64,000 nt of DNA from Alphaproteobacteria bacterium (GTDB taxonomy: Bacteria; Pseudomonadota; Alphaproteobacteria; JANQMY01), in contig JANQPL010000018.1 of the NCBI GenBank assembly GCA_028289425.1, positions 186,001 to 250,000 of the forward strand, read 5' to 3'. The position numbers were made by a program, and so were the translations under genes. The notes beneath the pieces are model-generated. The model was not told the origin of the DNA, did no database searches, and worked only from the letters and a program-made list of their open reading frames with translations. Within the stretch, counting starts at the first letter, position 1, and every line of letters starts with the position of its first letter. Shown piece by piece: positions 18,218-26,245 of this stretch.

Positions 18218-18655
18218 ATGGACAGCACATTTATGGATCGGGCCTACGGGCTCGCGCTGAAAAGTTTCAATGAAGGGGGGCTTCCTATCGGCGCCGTTTT
18301 GGTGCGTGACGGCCAGGTGATCGGGGAAGGCCATAATCAGCGGGTTCAACAGGGAGATCCGATCGCCCACGGGGAGATGGATTGTTTCCGCAAGGCCGGC
18401 CGCCAGAAAACCTATACCGATACTGTTCTGTATACGTCGCTCTCACCTTGCATGATGTGCGCCGGTACGATCGTCCAGTTCGGTGTGCCCAAAGTGGTGA
18501 TCGGCGAAAACGAAAACTTCGGCGGCAATGAAGAGTTTCTTAAGAGCCGGGGGGTGGAGGTGGTGATCTTGGATCACGCCGATTGCAAGGCGCTGATGGC
18601 CCGCTGCATCAACGAGCGGCCTGACTTGTGGCACGAAGACATCAGCGAAAGCTGA
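18218..18655 (+). CDS. Cytosine deaminase, yeast-type nucleoside deaminase fold
   Basis: A 145-residue zinc deaminase. Zinc ligands are His51 (with catalytic Glu53, HGEMDC) and Cys78/Cys81 in SPCMMC. The framing segments FNEGGLPIGA, GHNQRVQQG, GENENFGG and the C-terminal ERPDLWHEDIS closely resemble yeast cytosine deaminase Fcy1, including the Asn of GHN and the Asp near the C-terminus that contact cytosine. This differs from the large amidohydrolase CodA typical of bacteria. Related guanine or tRNA adenosine deaminases fit less well. It lies 26 bp after the hydrolase gene. Confidence 0.82.
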   Translation: MDSTFMDRAYGLALKSFNEGGLPIGAVLVRDGQVIGEGHNQRVQQGDPIAHGEMDCFRKAGRQKTYTDTVLYTSLSPCMMCAGTIVQFGVPKVVIGENENFGGNEEFLKSRGVEVVILDHADCKALMARCINERPDLWHEDISES

Positions 18656-18682
18656 ATCTCGGCCTTGGCTGCGTGGCGCGGC

Positions 18683-19549
18683 TCACCCATGGGCCGCGAA
18701 TTCGGACACGGGGTCGCCGGCAATCCGAGAGTGATACATGACCCGGGGCTCGCTCATATCCCAGGGGCAGGCCTGGTGGAGTAGGCACCGATTATCCCAA
18801 AGAATGGCGTCCCCGGCGGTCCAATGGTGGTGATAGACCCGCGGCGGGCGGCAGGCGAATGTCACCAGTTCGTCCAACAGCGCTTCGGACTCCGCCTCTG
18901 ACAGCCCAGGAATGCCATAGGCGTGGCGGCCAATGACCAGCGATTTGCGCCCAGTTTCCGGATGGGTCTTCACCAGGGGGCGCAGCGGCGGGTCCTGCCC
19001 GTGGAAGCCATAGCCGCTATATTCGCTGTCCTTGTCTTGTTTGTAGACATGGCCCGCTTTGGCTTCGCTGTGATAGAGCGAATGATAGGCCGACAGGCCC
19101 TCAATCCGTGCCTTCATCTCATCGTCCAGCGCGTCGTAGGCTGCGCGCATATCGGCAAAGCCCGTTTCTCCGCCTGCGGACGGAACCACATGCGCCGTGA
19201 ACACGGCTCCTTTCGCTTGCACCGGCATATAAGTGCTGTCGCAATGCCAGCCCATATTGCCGTGCAGGATCTTCATGATGTCGTCGCTGCCGTCATCGGG
19301 CCGTAAACTGCCGTCTTCCTTCACATTGCTGAGTGCCGCGATGTCGAATTCCAGAGCGCCGAAGCGTTTGGCAAAGGTGATTTGCTCCGCATTCGTCAGA
19401 TGTTGGTCCGGAAAGATCAGCAGGGCGTAGTCGAGCCACAAATCGTAAAGACGCGCGAATTCCGATGCCTCCAGCGTGGCAAGTTTCGGCCCCTTGATCA
19501 CGGCGCCAAAGGTGGCGTCGACGGTTTGGACCGAAAGGGGCGGGGTCAT
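18683..19549 (-). CDS. TauD/TfdA-family Fe(II)/2-oxoglutarate dioxygenase
   Basis: A 288-residue dioxygenase of the TfdA group. Iron ligands are His102 and Asp104 in WHCDST and distal His258 in CLLHQAC; the 2-oxoglutarate arginine is near residue 269-275 (PRVMYHSRIAG). The segment GGETGFADMRAAYDAL is typical of TfdA-like enzymes. The start at 19549 was chosen because a GGAGAGG ribosome binding site precedes it and the protein then begins as family members do; an upstream frame would overlap the DUF1232 gene. The substrate (aryloxyalkanoate, sulfonate or other) is unknown. Confidence 0.87.
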   Translation of the reverse strand: MTPPLSVQTVDATFGAVIKGPKLATLEASEFARLYDLWLDYALLIFPDQHLTNAEQITFAKRFGALEFDIAALSNVKEDGSLRPDDGSDDIMKILHGNMGWHCDSTYMPVQAKGAVFTAHVVPSAGGETGFADMRAAYDALDDEMKARIEGLSAYHSLYHSEAKAGHVYKQDKDSEYSGYGFHGQDPPLRPLVKTHPETGRKSLVIGRHAYGIPGLSEAESEALLDELVTFACRPPRVYHHHWTAGDAILWDNRCLLHQACPWDMSEPRVMYHSRIAGDPVSEFAAHG

Positions 19550-19569
19550 CGTCAACGGCTGAACCTCTC

Positions 19570-20124
19570 CTACCAGACCCGGCCACGCCGTTTGTTGCGT
19601 CGTTGCCGCATGCGATGGTGTAGAACGGCGCGTTGGTCGGCGAGCCAATCTTCTTTGCCGATGTCGGTGGACAGCCCCTGTTTGGCCCGTTTTTCCGCTT
19701 CCAGGGTGCGGAACTGGCAGAATTCCTGGTAGGCGTCGATATCGTCCTGCAGGTTCTCCACAATTAGTTCCACCATGATCGCGTCATCCAGAAAACCGAT
19801 GCCCGGAATGTGGTCGTGGATCATATCGTTCGGATTGGCAAAATAGGCCATGGCGCCGCGTACCCGTGCTAGTTCGTCGTCGGGCAATTGCCATTCCTTG
19901 TCGGATACCATGTCGACCAAAATTTCGAGTTTGGCGAGCCGGGTTGAAATGAACTCAGGCAGATCCGTGTTGCTGGTGGATTGTTCGAAGACCTTACGGG
20001 CTTCCGACACAATGGTGTCGCCATCGACTTTTCCGTCAGTCACGGCTTGCTGAGCTGTCTGGGCGACAGACTTGAAGTGCTCGAGGTCTTTGTCGCTAAG
20101 CTCGATGGAAATTTGCAATGGCAT
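19570..20124 (-). CDS. DUF1232 (YkvA-like) protein
   Basis: A 184-residue protein. The central part AYFANPNDMIHDHIPGIGFLDDAIMVELI matches the DUF1232 pattern, in which a short amphipathic hairpin contains the PxDxIPD..P..G..DD signature. The rest is hydrophilic and helical, with an Arg-rich C-terminus. Its function is not known for the family. It lies 20 bp upstream of the dioxygenase gene on the same strand, so they may share a transcript, but a functional link is not apparent. Confidence 0.72.
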   Translation of the reverse strand: MPLQISIELSDKDLEHFKSVAQTAQQAVTDGKVDGDTIVSEARKVFEQSTSNTDLPEFISTRLAKLEILVDMVSDKEWQLPDDELARVRGAMAYFANPNDMIHDHIPGIGFLDDAIMVELIVENLQDDIDAYQEFCQFRTLEAEKRAKQGLSTDIGKEDWLADQRAVLHHRMRQRRNKRRGRVW

Positions 20125-20222
20125 AAGCGTTCCCTTGTTTTACGGTGTTTGGTCTATGATAGGCGCTCTGCCGTGGGCGTCAAAGGGGCAAGGCAAAAGG
20201 CGCCGATGGGGTTACTTTCCGC

Positions 20223-20567
20223 CTACGCCTCGGGCTCCGGGACCGGCAGGTCCGTCTGCTCGACTTCCTTGCACTGACAATTCGGTGCATTGGCGCCTGG
20301 TTGCGCCTCCCCGCAGGAAATCGTCAGGCTATCCAAATCGAGAAGCACATCGTCCAGTTGAACACTGCAGCACTGGATGAGGGCAGGGCATTCAAATACC
20401 ATCTCCATGGATTTCACTTTGAAGGGTGTTTGGTGCACAGGCCCTTCCACTTCCGTGATTGTGTTGGTGACGGTCACATTGGTGCTGCCGACCACCACAA
20501 TCGCGATAACGGCACTGACGGCCACCATCGCCACAAGCCCCACAATCGACGCGTGAAACCAAGACAT
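20223..20567 (-). CDS. Small membrane-anchored Cys-rich protein, unknown
   Basis: A 114-residue protein with one N-terminal membrane segment (about residues 6-27, VGLVAMVAVSAVIAIVVVG) followed by a hydrophilic domain. That domain carries six cysteines, including CPALIQCC and CQC, which suggests disulfides in the periplasm. I do not recognise a family. It is a single gene on the minus strand, 98 bp upstream of the DUF1232 gene. Acidic C-terminus (PVPEPEA). Confidence 0.6.
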   Translation of the reverse strand: MSWFHASIVGLVAMVAVSAVIAIVVVGSTNVTVTNTITEVEGPVHQTPFKVKSMEMVFECPALIQCCSVQLDDVLLDLDSLTISCGEAQPGANAPNCQCKEVEQTDLPVPEPEA

Positions 20568-20773
20568 GGCTTCAGTTTAGCGCTTCAAGCCTTTGATTTC
20601 GATGATGCTTGAGCCTTTGAGCCTATTCTCATGACGCTCTGTTGCCCTAAAGCCACGTGCAAAGCCCCAGAGATCACGGAACAGCCCAGCGATTTGCCGG
20701 TTTCCCATTGACTAGGAAGCCGGATTTGGGAACAACTCGGGCCAAATCCACCGCAATTTTGGAGAGTACGCGC

Positions 20774-21193
20774 ATGGACATTGGACCGCTAAATCATGTG
20801 GGCGTGGCTGTTCCCTCGATCGAGAAGGCAGCGCAGACCTATCGGGAGCTTTATGGCTGTGACGACATTACCGAACCGGGCGAGCTGCCGGAGCAGGGGG
20901 TGCGCTTCTGTTTCGTCAACCTGCCGAACAGCCAGATCGAGCTGATCGAGCCGATCAATGACGACTCGCCCATCACGAATTTCCTCAAGAAAAACCCAAA
21001 GGGCGGTCAGCACCATGTGTGTTTTGAAGTGCCGGATATCTACGAAGCCAAAGCGTTGATGGAAAAGCGTGGCGCCACGGTGCTGAACGAGCCGCGTATC
21101 GGTGCCCACGGTACACTGATTATTTTTGTGCATCCGAAGAATACGGACGGGGTGCTGGTGGAGTTGATGGAAACCCCGAAGGGCGATCATTAA
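20774..21193 (+). CDS. mce: Methylmalonyl-CoA epimerase
   Basis: A 139-residue VOC-fold enzyme interconverting (R)- and (S)-methylmalonyl-CoA in propionyl-CoA catabolism. It shows LNHVGVAVPSIEKA at the N-terminus, QIELIEP, GGQHHVCFEV and VLVELMETP, which supply the His-Gln-His-Glu metal set of the family. The start at 20774 follows a GGAGAG ribosome binding site and gives the standard N-terminus; the longer open frame upstream is not supported. The last 4 bases overlap the convergent TetR gene. Confidence 0.93.
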   Translation: MDIGPLNHVGVAVPSIEKAAQTYRELYGCDDITEPGELPEQGVRFCFVNLPNSQIELIEPINDDSPITNFLKKNPKGGQHHVCFEVPDIYEAKALMEKRGATVLNEPRIGAHGTLIIFVHPKNTDGVLVELMETPKGDH

Positions 21194-21837
21194 GCGCTGT
21201 AGGCACGCAGGAACAATCTAACGGCGCGTTCGGCATGGGCATTAAGCGCCGTTCCTTGCATAGGCGGATCGACACCCAAAACCACGCGCATCAAGGCGGA
21301 TCCCACCAGCAGATCCAAAAACGCATCCGCCGCGTCGTGGCGGTTGTCGATGTCTAGGCCGGCTTCCTCGCCTTCTGTTGCAAAGAGATGTGCGAGGGAT
21401 TGCTTCACGCGCCCCATGCTGGCCCGGTAGAACTGATCCGTGAGCTCGGGAAAGCGCACCGCTTCCGCAATCATCATGCGGTAAAGCGCGACAGGTTCAG
21501 GTTTCATGGCCACGGCGAACATATCGTGGGCGATCCGCTGCAGTTTCCCTTCAAGCGAGACGTTTGCGTGGTCCGGTTCAAGGGCCGGCCAAATCTCTTC
21601 AAGCTGGACCTGCATCACATCCAGAAACAGCTGCTCTTTGCTGTCGTAATAGTTATAGAGCGTGCGTTTGGAGACGCTGGCCGCGTCCACAATCGCATCC
21701 ATGCTCACGCCGCCAAAGCCGTGCTCCAGAAAAAGCTGGGTAGCGGCACCGATGATCTGCTGCTGCTTGATCCGGCGGCGCCGCTCCCAGCCAGTTGGGG
21801 AGGTAGTTAGGCCCAGATTTTCTGCACTTTCGGACAC
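21190..21837 (-). CDS. TetR-family regulator of the adjacent efflux genes
   Basis: A TetR-type repressor. The N-terminal helix-turn-helix is IIGAATQLFLEHGFGGVSMDAIVDAASVSKRTLYNYYDSKEQLF; the C-terminal ligand domain is of the TetR_C type. The GTG at 21837 is proposed as start because a longer frame from TTG at 21900 would overlap the divergent efflux gene. The start is uncertain. It is transcribed away from the emrA/emrB-like pair, the usual arrangement for a drug-responsive repressor. A palindrome in the shared promoter is a likely operator. Confidence 0.87.
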   Translation of the reverse strand: MSESAENLGLTTSPTGWERRRRIKQQQIIGAATQLFLEHGFGGVSMDAIVDAASVSKRTLYNYYDSKEQLFLDVMQVQLEEIWPALEPDHANVSLEGKLQRIAHDMFAVAMKPEPVALYRMMIAEAVRFPELTDQFYRASMGRVKQSLAHLFATEGEEAGLDIDNRHDAADAFLDLLVGSALMRVVLGVDPPMQGTALNAHAERAVRLFLRAYSA

Positions 21838-21855
21838 GGACGGGGTGAAGACCTC

Positions 21856-21884
21856 TTGAGAAAGTAAACGGTACGGTGTAGTAT
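21856..21884 (+). promoter_or_regulatory. Promoter and TetR-type operator before the efflux operon
   Basis: TTGAGA (21856-21861) and TAGTAT (21879-21884) are separated by exactly 17 bases and fit a sigma-70 promoter reading into the membrane fusion gene. The imperfect palindrome TAAACGGTACGGTGTA (21865-21880, 12 of 16 positions symmetric) fills the spacer, a good place for repressor binding. Predicted transcription would start only a base or so before the ATG at 21892, suggesting a leaderless message or a start at the ATG at 21967. Confidence 0.55.
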
Positions 21885-21891
21885 ATCGATT

Positions 21892-23040
21892 ATGGAGCAA
21901 AGTTCAAGGGACGATCCCTCCGCGACAGACCAACAGGGCGAAAAAGCGAGGCCCAAGAAACCGACGATGACGAGGCAGTCGCTGTCGCTTGGCGTGTTGT
22001 TGGGAGGCGCCGGGTTCGCAGTGTTTTGTCTGGCGGCGGCCGGGTGGCTCTGGGTTACCGATTGGCGGTTCGTTGAGACCACCAATAATGCCTATGTTCA
22101 GGGCGAGATCACGGCCATCCGGCCGAAAGTATCGGGCTATGTGAAAGACCTGTACGTCACCGACAACCAACAGGTGCGTAAGGGCGATCCACTGCTGCGC
22201 ATTGAGGATGCGGAAGTCCGCCAGCAAATCGCCGGCGTGGAAGCGGACCTGAAGCGCTATCAGGCGGAAATGGTAGCGCTCACGCAGCGGAAGAAGCTCC
22301 AGGAATTGGCGATCGAACAGGCGGACGCGGAAGTCGCCATCGCCCAAGCGGAACAAGATCGCGCGAAGGCGGAACTTGCACGCTCTCAAAGATTGGCAAA
22401 GGCAGGCAATACCAGCAAACAGGCCCACGAAATCAATGTGGCTGCCCACAGCCAGGCCATCGGGGCCGTGGCGCGGGCGGCGGCCCAGTTGGAAGCCGCC
22501 AAGCTGGAAGTGTCGGTGTTGGATGCGGAAGAACAGAAGCTTACGGCGCTGATCCAAAAGACGCGTGCCGACCTTGCCATTCTGAATATTCGATTGGACG
22601 ATACGTTTTTGAAGGCCCCCATTGACGGGGTGGTAGGTAACAGATCCGTTCGGGCCGGTCAGTTGGTGGAGCCCGGCCGCTTCCTGATGGCGATCGTGCC
22701 GCTCGACAAGGTTTGGGTCGATGCGAACTTCAAGGAAACGCAGCTCACCCATGTGGAAGTGGGCCAGGAAGCCGAAATACGCATCGATACGTTTCCCAAT
22801 CAGCCTATCAAGGGCGTCGTCGCCAGCGTTGCGCCGGCAAGCGGGGCGGAGTTCAGCATATTGCCGCCCCAGAATGCGACCGGGAACTTCACGAAGATCG
22901 TCCAGCGGATCCCTGTGAAGATCGCCATCGATGAGGACGATCCGATGATCGGCCGGTTGCGCCCGGGTATGTCATCCGTGGTGTCGATCGACACGAAAAG
23001 TAAACCACAGCACACGGAACAGCTCGCCCAAGAACGATGA
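21892..23040 (+). CDS. HlyD/EmrA-family membrane fusion protein
   Basis: A 382-residue periplasmic adaptor for a drug efflux pump. One N-terminal membrane helix (about residues 30-55) is followed by NNAYVQGEITAIRPKVSGYV, the first half of the lipoyl domain, a long coiled-coil region (about 115-215), then LKAPIDGVVGNRSVRAGQLVEPG, the second half. This is the EmrA layout. It overlaps the transporter gene by 4 bp. An alternative start at 21967 (MTRQSLSLG) is possible. Confidence 0.92.
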   Translation: MEQSSRDDPSATDQQGEKARPKKPTMTRQSLSLGVLLGGAGFAVFCLAAAGWLWVTDWRFVETTNNAYVQGEITAIRPKVSGYVKDLYVTDNQQVRKGDPLLRIEDAEVRQQIAGVEADLKRYQAEMVALTQRKKLQELAIEQADAEVAIAQAEQDRAKAELARSQRLAKAGNTSKQAHEINVAAHSQAIGAVARAAAQLEAAKLEVSVLDAEEQKLTALIQKTRADLAILNIRLDDTFLKAPIDGVVGNRSVRAGQLVEPGRFLMAIVPLDKVWVDANFKETQLTHVEVGQEAEIRIDTFPNQPIKGVVASVAPASGAEFSILPPQNATGNFTKIVQRIPVKIAIDEDDPMIGRLRPGMSSVVSIDTKSKPQHTEQLAQER

Positions 23041-24623
23041 CAGACGCTGCGCTTGACGCCCGCGAGGCGGAGTTTGAGCTGACAGCTAAACAGGTGCTGG
23101 CCTTTGCCGCCATCGTTTTGGGCGTGTTTCTCGCGATGCTCGACATCCAGATTGTGGCAAGTTCCATCGGTCCACTGAGTGTGGCGTTGGGCGCCACCAT
23201 CGAGGAAGTGGCCTGGGTCCAGTCGGCCTATCTGATCGCCGAGGTCATCGTCATTCCGCTTGCCGCCTGGCTCACGGCGGCGCTGTCGACCCGTTACTTG
23301 TACCTGATCGCCATCAGCGGTTTCACGGTGATGAGCATCGCCTGTGCCGCCGCGTGGGATCTGCCGTCCATGATCATTTTTCGCCTCATCCAAGGCGCCA
23401 CCGGCGGCATGATGGTTCCTATCGTGATGTCGGCGGTCTACATTATTTTTCCACCCTCTAGGCAAAGAACCGCTTTAGCGATCGCCGGGTTCTCAGTTCT
23501 CTTTTCAGCGATTTCGGGCCCGGTTATCGGCGGATGGATCACCGAGCTTTTGTCATGGCATTGGCTGTTTCTGATCAACGTGCCGTTGGGCATCTTGGTT
23601 GCCCTGGGGGTCTACTTTTTTGTGGACTTTGACGAACCTGACTTCAGCTTGTTGAAGCGCTTTGATGGTTGGGGCGTCCTGTTCATCGCCCTGTTCTTGG
23701 GAAGCAGCGAATTCGTTTTGAAAGAGGGCACCAAGCACGACTGGTTTGAATCCGACGCCATCTTCCGGCTGACAATCGTGGCCGTCATTTCGTTTGCGTT
23801 TTTGATATATCGCGAACTCACAATAGAAGAGCCCGTGGTCAATTTGAGGCTGTTTCAAGATCGAAATTTTGCGGTCGGCTGCGTTCTCTCCTTCGCGACC
23901 GGTTTGGTCCAATTTGGGTCCATCTATTTGATACCGGCAATTCTCGCGACCATTCGCGGGTTCAATAGTTTGCAGATCGGCAACACCATGTTTGTCATGG
24001 GCGTATTCCTGGCCCTCGGAATGATGACCGCCAACATTGCTGCGCGAAAGGTGGACGAGCGTGTCATCATGGCTGCCGGATTGTTGGTCACCGCCGTTGG
24101 GATCTGGGTTGACGGGGACCTCACCAATGAAGTGGGGAGCGCACAGCTGTTCCTCGGTCAGGCGCTGCGCGGGTTTGGGCTCGCGATGATTATGCTCACT
24201 GTCACTAACATCACTATTGGTGGCCTTGCGGAAAAAGACGTGCGCAATGGCAGCGGGCTTTACAATCTGATGCGCAATTTGGGAGGCGCCGTGGGGCTCG
24301 CGATTATCACTTGGCTTATTCAAGTGAGACAGGACCTTCACTATCACCGCCTATCCGAAAATCTGACGTCTGGAAAACTGTCGATCGACGCCGTTCAAGG
24401 CTTGCCGGTACCCGACATTTCGTTGGACGAGAAACTTCCAGGATTCGACCGCTCTCAAACGGCCATCATCGAAATGGCGACAGGCATGGCAGAACGGGAG
24501 GCGCTCGTGATGGCCTACAACGATGTGTGGTTGGTGCTGACGGCGATCATCGCGGTGAGTACATTCCTGGTGGCCTTCCTGCGACGCCCGGCAACCGGGG
24601 CCCCTCCCGTCGCGGCCCATTGA
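23037..24623 (+). CDS. EmrB/QacA-type (DHA2) MFS drug exporter
   Basis: A 528-residue 14-helix transporter of the DHA2 family. Motifs include AMLDIQIVASSIGPL at helix 1, the EVAWVQSAYLIAEVI segment and GPVIGGWITE (motif C of exporters). With the coupled membrane fusion protein and an outer-membrane channel encoded elsewhere, it would form a tripartite multidrug pump. No outer-membrane TolC-type gene is adjacent. Regulation by the divergent TetR protein is likely. Confidence 0.92.
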   Translation: MTDAALDAREAEFELTAKQVLAFAAIVLGVFLAMLDIQIVASSIGPLSVALGATIEEVAWVQSAYLIAEVIVIPLAAWLTAALSTRYLYLIAISGFTVMSIACAAAWDLPSMIIFRLIQGATGGMMVPIVMSAVYIIFPPSRQRTALAIAGFSVLFSAISGPVIGGWITELLSWHWLFLINVPLGILVALGVYFFVDFDEPDFSLLKRFDGWGVLFIALFLGSSEFVLKEGTKHDWFESDAIFRLTIVAVISFAFLIYRELTIEEPVVNLRLFQDRNFAVGCVLSFATGLVQFGSIYLIPAILATIRGFNSLQIGNTMFVMGVFLALGMMTANIAARKVDERVIMAAGLLVTAVGIWVDGDLTNEVGSAQLFLGQALRGFGLAMIMLTVTNITIGGLAEKDVRNGSGLYNLMRNLGGAVGLAIITWLIQVRQDLHYHRLSENLTSGKLSIDAVQGLPVPDISLDEKLPGFDRSQTAIIEMATGMAEREALVMAYNDVWLVLTAIIAVSTFLVAFLRRPATGAPPVAAH

Positions 24624-24713
24624 TTCTCCAGTTTTGCCGCTGTTTTTTACCGCATCTTCATAGTTCAGCTAACGCAATACGAGTAGGCTATTGAAAAACC
24701 TTCATCTTTTGGC

Positions 24714-24737
24714 GGCAAATAATGGTTAACGTTTGCC
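24714..24737. other. Palindrome in the gap before the first secreted-protein gene
   Basis: GGCAAA at 24714-24719 and TTTGCC at 24732-24737 flank a 12-base core containing GTTAAC. It lies about 55 bp before the start of the small secreted protein gene and could be a regulator site. There is no U-tract, so it is not an obvious terminator for the exporter gene. Confidence 0.3.
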
Positions 24738-24791
24738 TCGTTTTGTGATTATCTCCCCGGCGCAAAACAACCAAGCAGTGGGGAAGCACTC

Positions 24792-25121
24792 ATGATCAGA
24801 ACATTTGGACTAATTGCCGTTGCCGGTCTTTTCGCCACGGCGGCCCATGCCGCGGTGACCACCATCGAATACCAACCGGCGGAAGGGGACGCGGTCGTCG
24901 TCGCCTATGACGATGCAACCTCAACGGCGACAAACAAAACGAGCGGTAACTCGGGTCCCTACACTTGGGACGAAGCGTCCAGCACGGTTTGCAGCAATGA
25001 TGCGGACGGCAATGAAGTGTGCGTGACCTTCGAAAGCGCGGGCACCGAAGTCGGCCACAAAACACCATTCACCACCAATGACGGCCGGTCCGGCACTGCG
25101 ACCATCGTCTCCGTCGAATAA
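24792..25121 (+). CDS. Small secreted protein, tandem paralogue 1
   Basis: A 109-residue protein with a signal peptide (MIRTFGLIAVAGLFATAAHA, cleavage after AHA). The mature part is acidic, rich in Asp/Thr/Ser, with two cysteines in TVCSNDADGNEVCVTF that probably form a disulfide, and ends NDGRSGTATIVSVE. It is clearly paralogous to the next gene, with near identity in the signal peptide and the AAVTTIEY start of the mature protein. Function unknown; likely periplasmic or extracellular. Confidence 0.8.
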   Translation: MIRTFGLIAVAGLFATAAHAAVTTIEYQPAEGDAVVVAYDDATSTATNKTSGNSGPYTWDEASSTVCSNDADGNEVCVTFESAGTEVGHKTPFTTNDGRSGTATIVSVE

Positions 25122-25303
25122 CTCTCACTTTAGGACTGGGTCACGAGTACCCGGCGCGATTGGCGAAACGCTCTTTGCGCCGACATGTGTTGCGTATACT
25201 GAGCAATCATCCTGTCCCAAAATGCGTATTGGTTTTTTTGGGGAGTCACCTGCGTTCGGCGGCTGTCCGCTGTGCGCCCTTTTCCAGATAGGGGAAACTA
25301 TCC

Positions 25304-25645
25304 ATGATGAGAACTTTAGGTGTCCTTTTTGCCTCTGCCATGTTTGCAACCGCTGCTCATGCCGCTGTAACCACCATTGAATACACTGGCTCGGACGGTA
25401 ACTCCGCAACGATTGCCTATGACGATTCGACCAACACGGCGACGGTTGTCGGTGGTGAGAGTGATGGCCAGTCAGCACCTTATACCTACGATGAGGCAAC
25501 CAATACGATTTGCGGATCGGACAACGAAGGTAAAGAAGTCTGTGTGACCTTCGCGAACCCGGGCGAAAATGTGGGCGACGCCTCTGACTACACGACGAAT
25601 GACGGCCGCACCGGCACTGCAAAGATCGTGGACGTTCAAGAATAG
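25304..25645 (+). CDS. Small secreted protein, tandem paralogue 2
   Basis: A 113-residue paralogue of the preceding gene. It has a signal peptide ending in ATAAHA, the same mature start AAVTTIEY, and matching segments PYTYDEATNTICGSDNEGKEVCVTF and TTNDGRTGTAKIV. The Cys-x10-Cys spacing is kept in both. A 182-bp gap between the copies suggests each has its own promoter. A GGGG ribosome binding site precedes the ATG. It is followed by a strong terminator. Confidence 0.8.
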   Translation: MMRTLGVLFASAMFATAAHAAVTTIEYTGSDGNSATIAYDDSTNTATVVGGESDGQSAPYTYDEATNTICGSDNEGKEVCVTFANPGENVGDASDYTTNDGRTGTAKIVDVQE

Positions 25646-25680
25646 CGATTGAATTGAGCCGACTGACATCGGCACTTAGG

Positions 25681-25712
25681 GCGCGGCGGAGGAAACTTCG
25701 CCGCGCTTTTTT
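25681..25712 (+). terminator. Rho-independent terminator after the secreted-protein pair
   Basis: GCGCGGCG (25681-25688) pairs with CGCCGCGC (25699-25706) around a 10-base loop, followed directly by six T (25707-25712). This is a textbook intrinsic terminator 36 bp after the second paralogue's stop. Confidence 0.88.
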
Positions 25713-25774
25713 GTGTCTGCGCCGACCGTTGGCATGTATTCTGCCGTTATCGCGCGACCAAGAGGAGGCATAAG

Positions 25775-26227
25775 ATGTCGGCAGATGACTTAACGTTTCT
25801 CGAACGCACAAGGATCCAAATGGAATATGTGGTGCCGCTCATTCGTGACCTGCAGCGCATACTGGGCGAAGAGGCGGTGAATGCGGCTTTGGCACAACGT
25901 ATTAAGGATCTAACGAGTGAGGCCAAGAAGTCGGACGCAATGTACGAGGACTTGTCGCAGATGGTCGATGGGGTCAAAACCTATGCGGCCGGCGGTGCCC
26001 TCGAGTATGACGTCTTGCGCGCCGACAAGGATCACTTCGATATAAACGTAACCGGCTGCCAGTACGCCAAGCTGATGGAAGACCTTGACGCGCAAGACCT
26101 CGGTTACCAACTGATCTGCGGCTTCGATATTCCGTTTGCGGAACAACAGGGAATGACGTTGACACGCACCCAAACATGCATGCAGGGCGCCAGCCATTGC
26201 GATTTCAGATACACGAAACGGTCTTAG
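25775..26227 (+). CDS. ATC hydrolase-family protein (L-2-amino-thiazoline-4-carboxylate hydrolase type)
   Basis: A 150-residue protein whose C-terminal half, FDINVTGCQYAKLM...LGYQLICGFDIPFAEQQGMTLTRTQTCMQGASHCDFRY, matches the conserved core of the ATC hydrolase family. Known members of that family open a thiazoline ring during cysteine formation from ATC. Many homologues have no assigned substrate. The N-terminal half is helical. It lies 18 bp before a ThDP enzyme gene, so the two are probably cotranscribed and may act in one pathway. Confidence 0.77.
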   Translation: MSADDLTFLERTRIQMEYVVPLIRDLQRILGEEAVNAALAQRIKDLTSEAKKSDAMYEDLSQMVDGVKTYAAGGALEYDVLRADKDHFDINVTGCQYAKLMEDLDAQDLGYQLICGFDIPFAEQQGMTLTRTQTCMQGASHCDFRYTKRS

Positions 26228-26245
26228 GCCAGTGGGAATAAGCTG

